From Anaerolineales bacterium (GTDB lineage Bacteria > Chloroflexota > Anaerolineae > Anaerolineales > UBA11579), in NCBI GenBank assembly GCA_020059485.1, contig JAGVCA010000041.1, positions 1-59,567 of the forward strand: a DNA stretch of 59,567 bases, in the 5' to 3' direction. Below, in pieces: positions 16,879-23,289 of the stretch; positions within the stretch are counted from its first letter, which is position 1; the number at the start of each line of letters is the position of its first letter. The position numbers were made by a program, and so were the translations under genes. The notes below the pieces were generated by a model. That model ran no database searches. It was not told the DNA's origin and saw nothing but the letters and a program-made list of their open reading frames with translations.

Positions 16879-16907
16879 AAAAAAAACCGAGCGGCGTACC
16901 GCTCGGT
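16879..16907 (-). terminator. Intrinsic terminator of the infC-rpmI-rplT operon
   Basis: Read on the minus strand, ACCGAGCGG pairs with the inverse repeat CCGCTCGGT across a short loop, followed by eight or so T residues. It lies 36 bases past the rplT stop. Confidence 0.92.
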
Positions 16908-16942
16908 AAGGTTCAAGAGAGTGTTGTCAGGCAGCGTGTGTC

Positions 16943-17293
16943 CTATTTTCCGGCCGCCAGATTGACGACTGCGGCGAACGCATTCGGGTCGCGCACAGCC
17001 ATGTCGGCCAGCATTTTGCGGTTGAGGTTGATCTTGGCAATCCGCATGCCGTGGATCAGACGGCTGTAGGTCGTGCCGTTGAGCCGGGCGGCAGCATTGA
17101 TGCGGGCGATCCATAACCGGCGCAGGTCGCGCTTGCGGTTGCGGCGGTCACGGTAGGCATACCACAGGCTCTTCAGCCGGGCCTCATTGGCGCGGCGGTA
17201 AAGCTTGGAGCGGGTGCCGTACTGACCCTTGGTGATCTTTAAGACTTTTTTATGCCTTTTCCGGCGAGTGAAGCCGGTCTTTACTCTAGCCAT
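16943..17293 (-). CDS. rplT: 50S ribosomal protein L20
   Basis: The protein has 116 residues, the normal length. It opens [18 protein letters not shown] and contains GSRSKL-like [12 protein letters not shown], then [18 protein letters not shown] and MADMAV-type LADMAVRDP near the C-terminus. L20 binds 23S rRNA early in 50S assembly, and in many bacteria also represses its own operon by binding the leader. It is the last gene of infC-rpmI-rplT, 105 bases after rpmI, followed by a strong terminator. GGAGG-type ribosome-binding site precedes the start. Confidence 0.97.
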   Translation of the reverse strand: MARVKTGFTRRKRHKKVLKITKGQYGTRSKLYRRANEARLKSLWYAYRDRRNRKRDLRRLWIARINAAARLNGTTYSRLIHGMRIAKINLNRKMLADMAVRDPNAFAAVVNLAAGK

Positions 17294-17398
17294 AGTTACC
17301 TCCTGCGTACCCCTGGGCGCCGGCAGCCTGGCAAGCGAGTGGTTCCGCTTGCTGTCTGCCAGTTGCGTACACCCAGCAGCCGCAAATCATCTTGGATG

Positions 17399-17662
17399 CT
17401 ACTTCGCTGTCCGGGCGGTTGGGGTGGTCCGGTACTTGCTCATGTACGGGGCCAGCCGCCGGATGCGTTTCAGAAAACCCGAGCCTTGAACGACCTGCAT
17501 CTCGCCAAACTGTCGCTTGGCGCGCTTGGAACGGCGGCGGCGGAAGTGGCTCTGTCCGCCTTTGGTGCGGACGATCTTCCCGCTGCCGGTCATTCGGAAG
17601 CGTTTGGCTGTAGACTTGTGGGTCTTCAGTTTGTACTTGCCTGTTGTTTTTTTGCGAACCAT
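17399..17662 (-). CDS. rpmI: 50S ribosomal protein L35, with C-terminal extension
   Basis: The first 65 or so residues are a standard L35: VRKKTTGKYKLKTHKSTAKR, then FRMTGSGKIVRTKGG, and SHFRRRRSKRAKRQF. The usual protein stops near residue 65; here it goes on for about 20 more residues (RRLAPYMSKYRTTPTARTAK), still basic. The start ATG is fixed by the conserved N-terminus and a GGTAG ribosome-binding site. It sits between infC and rplT, the usual operon order. Confidence 0.95.
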   Translation of the reverse strand: MVRKKTTGKYKLKTHKSTAKRFRMTGSGKIVRTKGGQSHFRRRRSKRAKRQFGEMQVVQGSGFLKRIRRLAPYMSKYRTTPTARTAK

Positions 17663-17759
17663 TGCTGCTACCTCTCACACTTTCCGCGCCCTGGCCGGAT
17701 CAGACCGTCAGGACGCAGATTTCCTGCAACATTCTCTTGAGTCTGGCAATTTTGATTGG

Positions 17760-18281
17760 TTACTTTTTGCCGGTATTGGGTGCGATCACCATCAGCATAT
17801 CGCGGCCCTCGAAGGAGGGTTTTTGTTCCACCACACCGACATCTTCAAGCTCGGTGGCGATCTCGTTCAGGTCTGCGATCGCGATCTCGGGATAATCCCG
17901 TTCACGGCCGCGGAAGCGGACCCGGACTTTGACCTTTTTGCCTTCCTCCAACCAGCGCCGGGCATCCCGGATCTTGAAGGATTTGTGGTGGTCAGTGGTC
18001 TTGGGGCGCACGCGGATCTCTTTGATCTCGATTGTTTTCTGCGCCTTTTTGGCCTCTTTCTCCTTCTTGGTGCGCTCGTACATGAACTTGCCGTAATCGA
18101 TCACCCGGCAGACCGGTGGATCTGCCTGTGGGGCGATCTCGACCAGGTCCATGCCGGCATCGATGGCTGCCTGTTGTGCATCCCGGATGTCGACGACGCC
18201 GACATTCTCGCCGTTGGCATCGATCAGCCGCACCTTGGGGGATCTGATCTGCTCATTTAACCGATAGTTTGATGTACTTAT
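17760..18281 (-). CDS. infC: Translation initiation factor IF-3, probable AUA start
   Basis: IF-3 keeps ribosomal subunits apart and checks the start codon-anticodon match. The core is clear: PKVRLIDANGENVGV, DLVEIAPQADPPVCRVIDYGK, KEIRVRPKTTDHH and the C-terminal FRGRE domain. The conserved N-terminus YRLNEQIRSPKVR lies upstream of the first canonical start (GTG 18233) and has no ATG, GTG or TTG before an in-frame TAA at 18296. The only workable initiator is ATA at 18281-18279, seven bases after AAAGGAG. This gives 173 residues. infC with a rare start codon (AUU in Escherichia coli) is known to be repressed by IF-3 itself, so the same control is likely here. Confidence 0.93.
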   Translation of the reverse strand: MSTSNYRLNEQIRSPKVRLIDANGENVGVVDIRDAQQAAIDAGMDLVEIAPQADPPVCRVIDYGKFMYERTKKEKEAKKAQKTIEIKEIRVRPKTTDHHKSFKIRDARRWLEEGKKVKVRVRFRGRERDYPEIAIADLNEIATELEDVGVVEQKPSFEGRDMLMVIAPNTGKK

Positions 18282-18351
18282 CTCGCTTCTCCTTTACCGG
18301 CCTGACGATAGTTAAAACATGACTCTGCCGCCGGGGGCAAAGCCAACCGTG

Positions 18352-18381
18352 ATGATACCATGTTTCAGGCGCAATCGTCAA
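18352..18381 (-). promoter_or_regulatory. Sigma-70 promoter of infC
   Basis: On the minus strand TTGACG (18381-18376) and TATCAT (18357-18352) are 18 bases apart. Transcription would start near 18345, leaving a leader of about 64 bases before the AUA start of infC. The remainder of 18382-18738 holds the inverted repeat listed next and the ribosome-binding site of the gene at 18739; no other gene is visible there. Confidence 0.7.
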
Positions 18382-18549
18382 CACTCGCGCGGGGAAAAGC
18401 AGGGGGATTTGTGCGTGGTCACCTGGTGATTGGGCGCCTGGGGATGGGGATAGCAAGGTAGGGTAGTTTCCTGGCGGATTTCGTGACAGACAGCACCAAG
18501 TTGATTAATCATCTGAAGTAGGGTACGATTTATCCACGAGCGAGTGAAG

Positions 18550-18655
18550 ATCGGACATCCTTCTGGATGGATGCCGGATGCCACTCACGTCCAATGCAGT
18601 TTCCTTTCAGCCCATCGACCATCCCCCAACAGCCATCCATCCGGAGTGTCCGATG
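18550..18655. repeat. Imperfect inverted repeat in an intergenic stretch
   Basis: Two blocks pair perfectly: ATCGGACA (18550-18557) with TGTCCGAT (18648-18655), and GGATGGATG (18565-18573) with CATCCATCC (18635-18643). The internal loop is 7 against 4 bases and the apical loop about 60 bases. A direct repeat ATGCAGTTT lies in the loop (18594) and just past the second arm (18654). It could be a structured RNA or a protein site; no transposase is associated. Confidence 0.5.
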
Positions 18656-18738
18656 CAGTTTGCATTGACCAAAAAGGAGTCTGTATGTCCTGAAACCCGG
18701 CTGAAATGGAGAATCACGATTACGATTGGAGGAAAAAA

Positions 18739-19329
18739 ATGAAATCTGTAAAAGTATTCTTGGCACTGCTGCTCTCATTGCTCTTGATCGGGCTGGTGGC
18801 GATCCCGGCGGCGGCTGGTGGGCCCAATCTCGCCAGTCTCAACGCCCGGATGATCCAATGGCAGGAGCGAGACAACGTCATCCATATCATCGTGCAGGAA
18901 GACGACGGCCGCTCGATCGTCGGGCCGGCCTATGTCCCGGATGGCAAGCCCCTGCTGTTCGGGTTCGAGTGGTTTGGGGGAGACGATTTTACGCTTGAAG
19001 AACTGAATGCAGCGTACATCGACGACCCCGGTCACGACATCACCCTGGAGATCTCAGGCGATCTAGTTGTCCCCGAACACTCGCTCAAATCCTTCTACCA
19101 GGAAGCCCATGAAGCCACCCCTGGCAGGGGAGCGCCCTGGCTGTGGGACCACGACCATGACGGTCTCGGCGACCGGGACGGAGACGGGATCGGCGATCTA
19201 TACGGTTCGGTCCTGTTCTTCCGCTATCCATATCCCGGCCTGAGCGCAGGGACTTACTACTTCACCTTCACGCTCTACGATGGGTTTGCCCCCTTCTATT
19301 CGGATACGATCACGGTGATCGTGCCGTAA
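18739..19329 (+). CDS. Secreted protein with an Asp-rich calcium-binding-like loop
   Basis: The protein has 196 residues. ATG 18739 has GGAGG nine bases upstream and gives a clean Sec signal peptide, MKSVKVFLALLLSLLLIG, cut near AAAGG; ATG 18706 would add ten charged residues before it and is unlikely. The mature part has a central WDHDHDGLGDRDGDGIGDL segment, two DxDxDG-type loops of the kind that bind calcium in thrombospondin type 3 and dockerin-like repeats. The rest (YFTFTLYDGFAPFYSDTITV) is beta-rich, as in an immunoglobulin-like fold. I know no function; an extracellular calcium-stabilised protein is an inference. It has its own terminator. Confidence 0.75.
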   Translation: MKSVKVFLALLLSLLLIGLVAIPAAAGGPNLASLNARMIQWQERDNVIHIIVQEDDGRSIVGPAYVPDGKPLLFGFEWFGGDDFTLEELNAAYIDDPGHDITLEISGDLVVPEHSLKSFYQEAHEATPGRGAPWLWDHDHDGLGDRDGDGIGDLYGSVLFFRYPYPGLSAGTYYFTFTLYDGFAPFYSDTITVIVP

Positions 19330-19350
19330 GAGCACGCGGCAAGCGAACTG

Positions 19351-19379
19351 GAGGCCAGTCCATAAACTGGCCTCTTTTT
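19351..19379 (+). terminator. Intrinsic terminator
   Basis: GAGGCCAGT pairs with ACTGGCCTC around a six-base loop, followed by TTTTT. It ends the transcript of the secreted protein gene just before the ssb promoter. Confidence 0.93.
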
Positions 19380-19380
19380 A

Positions 19381-19409
19381 TTGACTAATTTTCCATAAAA
19401 CAGTACAAT
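19381..19409 (+). promoter_or_regulatory. Strong sigma-70 promoter of the ssb operon
   Basis: TTGACT (19381-19386) and TACAAT (19404-19409) are exactly 17 bases apart. Transcription would start near 19416, giving a leader of about 225 bases before ssb. It starts two bases after the previous terminator's T run. Confidence 0.8.
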
Positions 19410-19417
19410 TGTTCTGT
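19400..19417. promoter_or_regulatory. Operator-like palindrome over the ssb -10 box
   Basis: ACAGTACAATTGTTCTGT is symmetric at 16 of 18 positions and contains the -10 hexamer. An adjoining CTGTAATTGCACAG at 19414-19427 gives a second CTGT/ACAG pair. Such a position suits a repressor; an SOS-type regulator is possible because ssb is often damage-inducible, but the spacing fits neither the Escherichia coli nor the Bacillus LexA site. Confidence 0.5.
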
Positions 19418-19500
19418 AATTGCACAGTAAGCGTAATCTGACACTGCCAGAGTGATCGACACTCCGAACTTCCCCCGCCGCTTACTGGAAAGGAGCACAA

Positions 19501-19542
19501 ATGAATAAGACCTGTTTCAGTACCTGCAAAGGTAGCGGATAG
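19501..19542 (+). CDS. Putative 13-residue leader peptide upstream of ssb
   Basis: ATG 19501 has a good AAAGGAG ribosome-binding site eight bases upstream and opens a 13-codon frame, MNKTCFSTCKGSG, that ends with TAG at 19540-19542. The stop codon lies inside the 5' arm of the hairpin at 19531-19561. This is the arrangement of a translated leader that decides whether a downstream hairpin forms. The peptide has two Cys three residues apart and no run of one amino acid, so it does not look like an amino-acid biosynthesis attenuator. I know no homologue. Too short for ordinary gene finding; the case rests on ribosome-binding site, start, stop placement and hairpin. Confidence 0.45.
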   Translation: MNKTCFSTCKGSG

Positions 19543-19572
19543 ACAAACCCATCCGGCTATCTTTGTTTGTTT
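19531..19572 (+). terminator. Terminator-like hairpin (candidate attenuator) before ssb
   Basis: GGTAGCGGAT (19531-19540) pairs with ATCCGGCTATC (19551-19561) with one bulged G and one G-T wobble, closing a ten-base loop, and is followed by TTTGTTTGTTT. It lies between the leader ORF and ssb, so it would cut transcription before the operon unless prevented. Confidence 0.55.
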
Positions 19573-19641
19573 AAGGCTGTTTACGGCGCAAACTGTTCAC
19601 AGCCCGAGATCGGAAAAATATACCATCCTAAGGAGTGCACC

Positions 19642-20061
19642 ATGTCTTACCAGAAGATCGTGATCGTCGGCAACCTCGGCCGAGACCCTGAAATGTCCTA
19701 TCTGCCCAACAACGGGCAGGCGGTCACCAATTTCAATGTCGCCACCAACCGCCAGTACACGGCCAGCAATGGCGAAAAGGTCAAAGAGACCACCTGGTTC
19801 CGGGTGACCGCGTGGGGCCGCCAGGCCGAGACCTGCAATGAATATCTGCGCACCGGCTCCCAGGTGCTGATCGAAGGGCGGCTGAACCCGGATAAGGAGA
19901 CCGGTGGCCCGCGGCTCTACCAGCGCAACGATGGTTCCTGGGGTGCCGGTTATGAGATCACCGCCGAGCGTGTGGTCTTTATGTCCACCCGCGGCAGCGC
20001 CGGCGGCTACGAATCCGGCTCCGGCGAACCTGTCATGGATGACGACGAAATTCCTTTCTAA
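19642..20061 (+). CDS. ssb: Single-stranded DNA-binding protein
   Basis: The protein has 139 residues. ATG 19642 has TAAGGAG before it and gives the usual N-terminus MSYQKIVIVGNLGRDPEM; the in-frame extension back to 19567 has no support. The OB fold has the common VTNFNVATNR and TTWFRVTAWGRQAE segments and QVLIEGRLN. The C-terminus ends in the acidic tip MDDDEIPF, which binds repair and replication partners. SSB coats single-stranded DNA in replication, repair and recombination. It leads an operon with a DUF3467 protein, a translin-like protein and a Cas4-like nuclease, behind a promoter, palindrome, leader ORF and hairpin. Confidence 0.96.
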   Translation: MSYQKIVIVGNLGRDPEMSYLPNNGQAVTNFNVATNRQYTASNGEKVKETTWFRVTAWGRQAETCNEYLRTGSQVLIEGRLNPDKETGGPRLYQRNDGSWGAGYEITAERVVFMSTRGSAGGYESGSGEPVMDDDEIPF

Positions 20062-20092
20062 CCGAGCCAACCAGACCTGAAAGGATTTCTAG

Positions 20093-20431
20093 ATGAGTGA
20101 AATGAAAGGTAAGCCGCCCCAACCACCGCGCCCGCAGATCCACATCCCGGCCGATCTCGATCCCGCCTATGCCAATCTGGTGCGGATCGCCCATACCCCT
20201 TCGGAAGTGATGCTGGACTTTGCCCGCTTGCTGCCCGGAGATGGGCATGCCAAGGTCGTCAATCGGGTGCTGGTCTCGCCATTGAGCGCCAAGCTGCTGG
20301 TCAAGGCTCTGAGCGAAAACCTGGCCAAGTATGAAGCACAGTTTGGCGAGATCGTGATCCCGCAAAAGCAGTCGCTGGCGGATTTCCTCTTCCGCCCGCC
20401 GACCAAAGACAATGAACCGGAAGCCGAATGA
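20093..20431 (+). CDS. DUF3467 family protein
   Basis: The protein has 112 residues and no signal peptide or membrane segment. ADLDPAYANLVRIAHTPSEV, MLDFARLLPG and a VVNRVLVSPLSAKLL segment are the hallmark of DUF3467, a family of unknown function found in many phyla, in which the fold resembles immunity or chaperone-like small proteins. AAAGGA precedes the ATG, 31 bases after ssb. Its stop overlaps the start of the translin-like gene by four bases, so the two are translationally coupled and may form a complex. Confidence 0.8.
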   Translation: MSEMKGKPPQPPRPQIHIPADLDPAYANLVRIAHTPSEVMLDFARLLPGDGHAKVVNRVLVSPLSAKLLVKALSENLAKYEAQFGEIVIPQKQSLADFLFRPPTKDNEPEAE

Positions 20432-21081
20432 TGAAACACCTCGAAGAGATCGCTGAGCGGATCCGGGAAGATTTCGATGCCCAGAACGATGCCCGCGACA
20501 AAGCCCTTGTCCAGACCCGCACCCTGACTCGCCACTGCGCCCATGCCATCCGCGCAGTCCACCGGCAAGAGCGCGAGAATGCCGCTGCCGAACTGGAACA
20601 GGCCGGGCAGATCGCCCGTTCGCTTTCCAGCGCGCTGAAAGGCGATTACCCCAGCCTGTATTTTGCCGGCTACACCCAGGATGCCCTCAAGGAATATGCC
20701 GAGGCCCGTATCGTGTACGCCCTGGTGGATAATGAACCGCTCCCCACCCCGGAAGACCTTGAGATTGAGTCGGCCACCTACCTGAAAGGCTTGGCCGAAG
20801 CGGCCGGAGAACTACGCCGCCGGATCCTGGATATCATCCGCCATGGGCATTCCCAGGAGGCCGAACGCCTGCTCCAGCACATGGACGAGATCTTCGCCGT
20901 GCTGGTGACGATGGACTACCCCGATGCAGTCACCTATGGACTGCGCCGGCAGACGGATGTTACCCGCAGCATCATCGAGCGCACCCGCGGCGACCTGACC
21001 GTAAGTTTTCGCCAGCATCAATTGGAGAAAACTATCCGCAAGGCCGAGGAGAATTTCCTCGTCAACAACGACGAGGACTGA
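20428..21081 (+). CDS. Translin family protein
   Basis: The protein has 217 residues, nearly all predicted helix. YLKGLAEAAGELRRRILD at about residues 116-133 is the signature stretch of translin/TRAX-like proteins; YAEARIVYALVDNEPLP, before it, corresponds to the helix that lines the central cavity. Eukaryotic translin forms octamers that bind single-stranded RNA and DNA and, with TRAX, degrade RNA (C3PO); archaeal and bacterial relatives include RNases. I cannot tell from sequence alone whether acidic active-site residues of TRAX are all kept, so binding versus cleavage is open. The gene overlaps DUF3467 by four bases and is 12 bases before the Cas4-like gene, in the ssb operon. Confidence 0.75.
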   Translation: MMKHLEEIAERIREDFDAQNDARDKALVQTRTLTRHCAHAIRAVHRQERENAAAELEQAGQIARSLSSALKGDYPSLYFAGYTQDALKEYAEARIVYALVDNEPLPTPEDLEIESATYLKGLAEAAGELRRRILDIIRHGHSQEAERLLQHMDEIFAVLVTMDYPDAVTYGLRRQTDVTRSIIERTRGDLTVSFRQHQLEKTIRKAEENFLVNNDED

Positions 21082-21093
21082 ACCAGGGCTGTC

Positions 21094-21330
21094 ATGCGAG
21101 TGATCCGGGCATCCGAGATCGGCGCGTACCTGTACTGCCGCCGGGCGTGGAAATACCAGCGGCGGGATGTGCCGTCCGAAAATGTGCAGGAGATGGTCTT
21201 CGGCGCGGAGATCCACCGCCAGCACGGCCGCCGGGTGATGGCGGCGGGTTGTCTCCGCACTCTGGCGCTTGCCATGCTGCTGGCTGCTATGGTCCTATTT
21301 GTAGCCTATCTGCTCAGGATGGCGCTGTAA
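21094..21330 (+). CDS. Membrane Cas4-like nuclease, N-terminal part
   Basis: The protein has 78 residues. The N-terminus matches the start of Cas4/RecB-type nucleases: SEIGAYLYCRRAWKY, with Cys15 as the first iron-sulfur ligand, and FGAEIHRQHGR with the motif I His. A membrane helix (LALAMLLAAMVLFVAYLL) follows at once and the frame ends at TAA 21328-21330. The catalytic D-ExK and the remaining three Cys are in the next gene, which starts on the last base of this stop (TAATG). Homologues known to me from Chloroflexota are one protein with a two-helix hairpin in this place. So this may be a real two-subunit enzyme joined by its helices, or a gene one base short. Confidence 0.7.
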   Translation: MRVIRASEIGAYLYCRRAWKYQRRDVPSENVQEMVFGAEIHRQHGRRVMAAGCLRTLALAMLLAAMVLFVAYLLRMAL

Positions 21331-21854
21331 TGCAGTACGCTGCGCTGGCGCTGCTGGTTCTGGCGGTGGTCTTGCTGCTGGTGTCCACTCGGGCGCGCCA
21401 GGCTGCTGGCCTGCCCGGCGGAAGGGTGGTCTATGAGGACACCTCCCGCTGGGAAAAATTGGAAAAACCGCTCTACGACCCGATCACCCAGCTGACCGGC
21501 CGGCCGGATTATCTCGTCCGGCAGGGGAAGCAGGTCATCCCGGTGGAAGTCAAAACTGGCCGGGCACCGGAGAGTCCGTACGATTCCCATATCTATCAGT
21601 TGGCGGCCTACTGCCTGCTGGTGGAGCGAGAGTATGGTCAGCCTCCGGAGTACGGTATCATCCATTACACCGGCCGGACTTTTTCCGTGCCCTACAATGA
21701 TGAACTCAGAGAGGCCCTGATCGACCTGCTGACCGAGATCCGCCGCGACGACCAGCGCCAGAATGTCGACCGCTCGCACGACCAGCCGGCCCGCTGCCGG
21801 GGATGCGGCTACGCCTACACCTGTGACCAGGCCTTGGATGAAGGATTTCATTGA
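21330..21854 (+). CDS. Membrane Cas4-like nuclease, C-terminal catalytic part
   Basis: The protein has 174 residues. It starts with a membrane helix (ALALLVLAVVLLLV) and a GLPGGRVVYEDT segment, then the PD-(D/E)xK core: Asp60 in LTGRPDYLV, Glu73 and Lys75 in IPVEVKTGR, and the Q-x3-Y motif in HIYQLAAYCLLVE. The C-terminal CRGCGYAYTC supplies three Cys of the [4Fe-4S] cluster; the fourth is in the preceding gene. Cas4 enzymes are 5'-to-3' or end-processing DNA nucleases. There are no other cas genes and no CRISPR array here, so this is a stand-alone form. ATG 21330 overlaps the preceding TAA. An open frame upstream (from 21147) is only a shadow of the first part. Confidence 0.75.
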   Translation: MQYAALALLVLAVVLLLVSTRARQAAGLPGGRVVYEDTSRWEKLEKPLYDPITQLTGRPDYLVRQGKQVIPVEVKTGRAPESPYDSHIYQLAAYCLLVEREYGQPPEYGIIHYTGRTFSVPYNDELREALIDLLTEIRRDDQRQNVDRSHDQPARCRGCGYAYTCDQALDEGFH

Positions 21855-21862
21855 CGTATAAT
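21834..21862 (+). promoter_or_regulatory. Internal leaderless promoter of nadK
   Basis: TTGGAT (21834-21839) and a perfect TATAAT (21857-21862) are 17 bases apart, inside the end of the Cas4-like gene. The -10 ends six bases before ATG 21869, so the message would begin at the start codon. Confidence 0.6.
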
Positions 21863-21868
21863 ACCGAT

Positions 21869-22744
21869 ATGGCCAAAGACCACATCTCCGGATTCAACAA
21901 GATTGCCGTGCTGGCCCATCCGATGATCGATCAGGCCGTTGCTCACGCTGCCCGGGTTGCGGCTGATCTGGCTGCTGCCGGCTGCGAGATCATCCACGGC
22001 AACCTGAACGACGAAACGCTGCGCAGCCAGGTGGTTGGAGAAGGCTTTGACCTCGTTATCACGCTGGGAGGTGATGGGACCGTACTGCGGGCCGGGCATC
22101 TGTGTGCGCCGTACAACATCCCGATCCTGCCGATCAATCTGGGCAGCCTGGGTTTCCTGATCGAGATCTCCCCGGAGGATTGGCCTGATACGCTAAAAAG
22201 ATTAATGGCGGGAGATTACTGGCTGGAAAAACGCATGATGCTGCGCACCCAGGTTTGGCGCAGCGATGAATGTGTGGCCGATTTTGACGTCCTGAACGAC
22301 ACGGTGATCGCCCGGGGAGAAAACCTGCGGCCGGTGCATTTGCGCGCCAGTCTGGATGGCCAGGTGGTAACCACCTATGTTGCCGATGCCCTGGTCGTCT
22401 CTACCCCGACCGGGTCAACCGCCTACGCGCTAGCCGCCGGCGGGCCGATCCTCCCGCCCGAACTGAGGAATATCCTGCTGGTCCCGGTGGCGCCACACCT
22501 TTCGATCGACCGCGGGATAGTGCTGGCTGAAGGCTCGACCGTATCGGTGACCGTCCAGTCTGACCACGGCACTATCGTCAGCGGGGACGGCCAGGCCCCG
22601 CTCGCCCTGGAATTAGGGGACCGTGTCGATGTGTGTGCCAGTGAACATGTCACCAGGTTGGTGCGCTTCCAGGAGGTCGATTATTTTTACCGTAATCTGG
22701 TATCGTTAATGGACCAGAATCCCTCCGCAGGAGTTAATCGATGA
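21869..22744 (+). CDS. nadK: NAD kinase
   Basis: NadK phosphorylates NAD to NADP in the cytoplasm. The protein has 291 residues from ATG 21869. It has the catalytic GGDGT motif (near residues 67-71), LGSLGFL, the NDT-type VLNDTVIARG, and STPTGSTAYALAAGGPIL, the Gly-rich region that binds NAD. DHGTIVSGDGQ is the normal C-terminal segment. An in-frame TTG at 21851 overlaps the preceding stop and could add six residues, but ATG 21869 lies six bases after a TATAAT and has no ribosome-binding site, which fits a leaderless message. The stop overlaps the next gene's ATG. Confidence 0.95.
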   Translation: MAKDHISGFNKIAVLAHPMIDQAVAHAARVAADLAAAGCEIIHGNLNDETLRSQVVGEGFDLVITLGGDGTVLRAGHLCAPYNIPILPINLGSLGFLIEISPEDWPDTLKRLMAGDYWLEKRMMLRTQVWRSDECVADFDVLNDTVIARGENLRPVHLRASLDGQVVTTYVADALVVSTPTGSTAYALAAGGPILPPELRNILLVPVAPHLSIDRGIVLAEGSTVSVTVQSDHGTIVSGDGQAPLALELGDRVDVCASEHVTRLVRFQEVDYFYRNLVSLMDQNPSAGVNR

Positions 22745-23283
22745 CAGAACAACCAATGGTCTGCTACCGGCATCCCACCAAAGAGACCACCCTTCGCTGC
22801 AACCGCTGCGACAAACCGATCTGCGCCCAGTGTGCCCGCCGCACGCCGACTGGTTACCGCTGTCCGGATTGTATCCGGGAGATGGGGAAGGTGTTTGTCA
22901 CCGCCCGCTGGTACGATTACATCACCGCTTTCCTGACCGCAATGATTTTGGCCTTAATCGCTGCGCTGCTGGTTGGCCTGCTTGGCAGCGGTCTGGGCCT
23001 GTTCTTCATTTTCATCATCGTGGCTGCGGCCACTGCGGTTGGCTCGCTGATCGCCGAGGCGGTCCGCCGGGTGGTTGGCAAACGGCGTGCCCGGCCTTTG
23101 TTCATCACCGCCACCGCCGGCGTGGTGGTTGGAGGGTTGATCCCCAACCTGCCGCTGCTGGTTACCGTCTTCCTGATGGGAGAACTGGGCGGGCTGCTGG
23201 CCTTGCTTTGGCCGGGCGTTTTTATCTTCCTGGCGGCGTCCACCACGTATGTGCGCCTGTCCGGGATCCAGATTGGCAGGTAA
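22741..23283 (+). CDS. B-box-like zinc finger membrane protein
   Basis: The protein has 180 residues. The first 45 hold a zinc-binding module with CYRHP, CNRCDKPICAQCARRTP and CPDCI, the pattern of a B-box or rhomboid-associated zinc finger. Four or so membrane helices follow, including ILALIAALLVGLLGSGLGL and the final GVFIFLAAS. No rhomboid serine or histidine motif is visible, so it is not a rhomboid protease. Proteins of this layout are common in Chloroflexota and have no known function. It overlaps nadK by four bases and is followed by recN after six, so it is co-translated with both. Confidence 0.75.
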   Translation: MTEQPMVCYRHPTKETTLRCNRCDKPICAQCARRTPTGYRCPDCIREMGKVFVTARWYDYITAFLTAMILALIAALLVGLLGSGLGLFFIFIIVAAATAVGSLIAEAVRRVVGKRRARPLFITATAGVVVGGLIPNLPLLVTVFLMGELGGLLALLWPGVFIFLAASTTYVRLSGIQIGR

Positions 23284-23289
23284 CCAGGT

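Noticed and set aside
18685-18693. Two-codon ORF (Met-Ser-stop) with AAGGAG upstream
   Set aside because: Such start-stop units can stall ribosomes, but one case with no other sign can easily be chance.
19400-19427. Firm call of a LexA box at ssb
   Set aside because: The CTGT/ACAG spacing and order fit neither of the well-known LexA sites.
21094-21854. Call as part of a CRISPR-Cas system
   Set aside because: No repeat array and no cas1, cas2 or effector gene in the window; membrane helices mark a stand-alone form.
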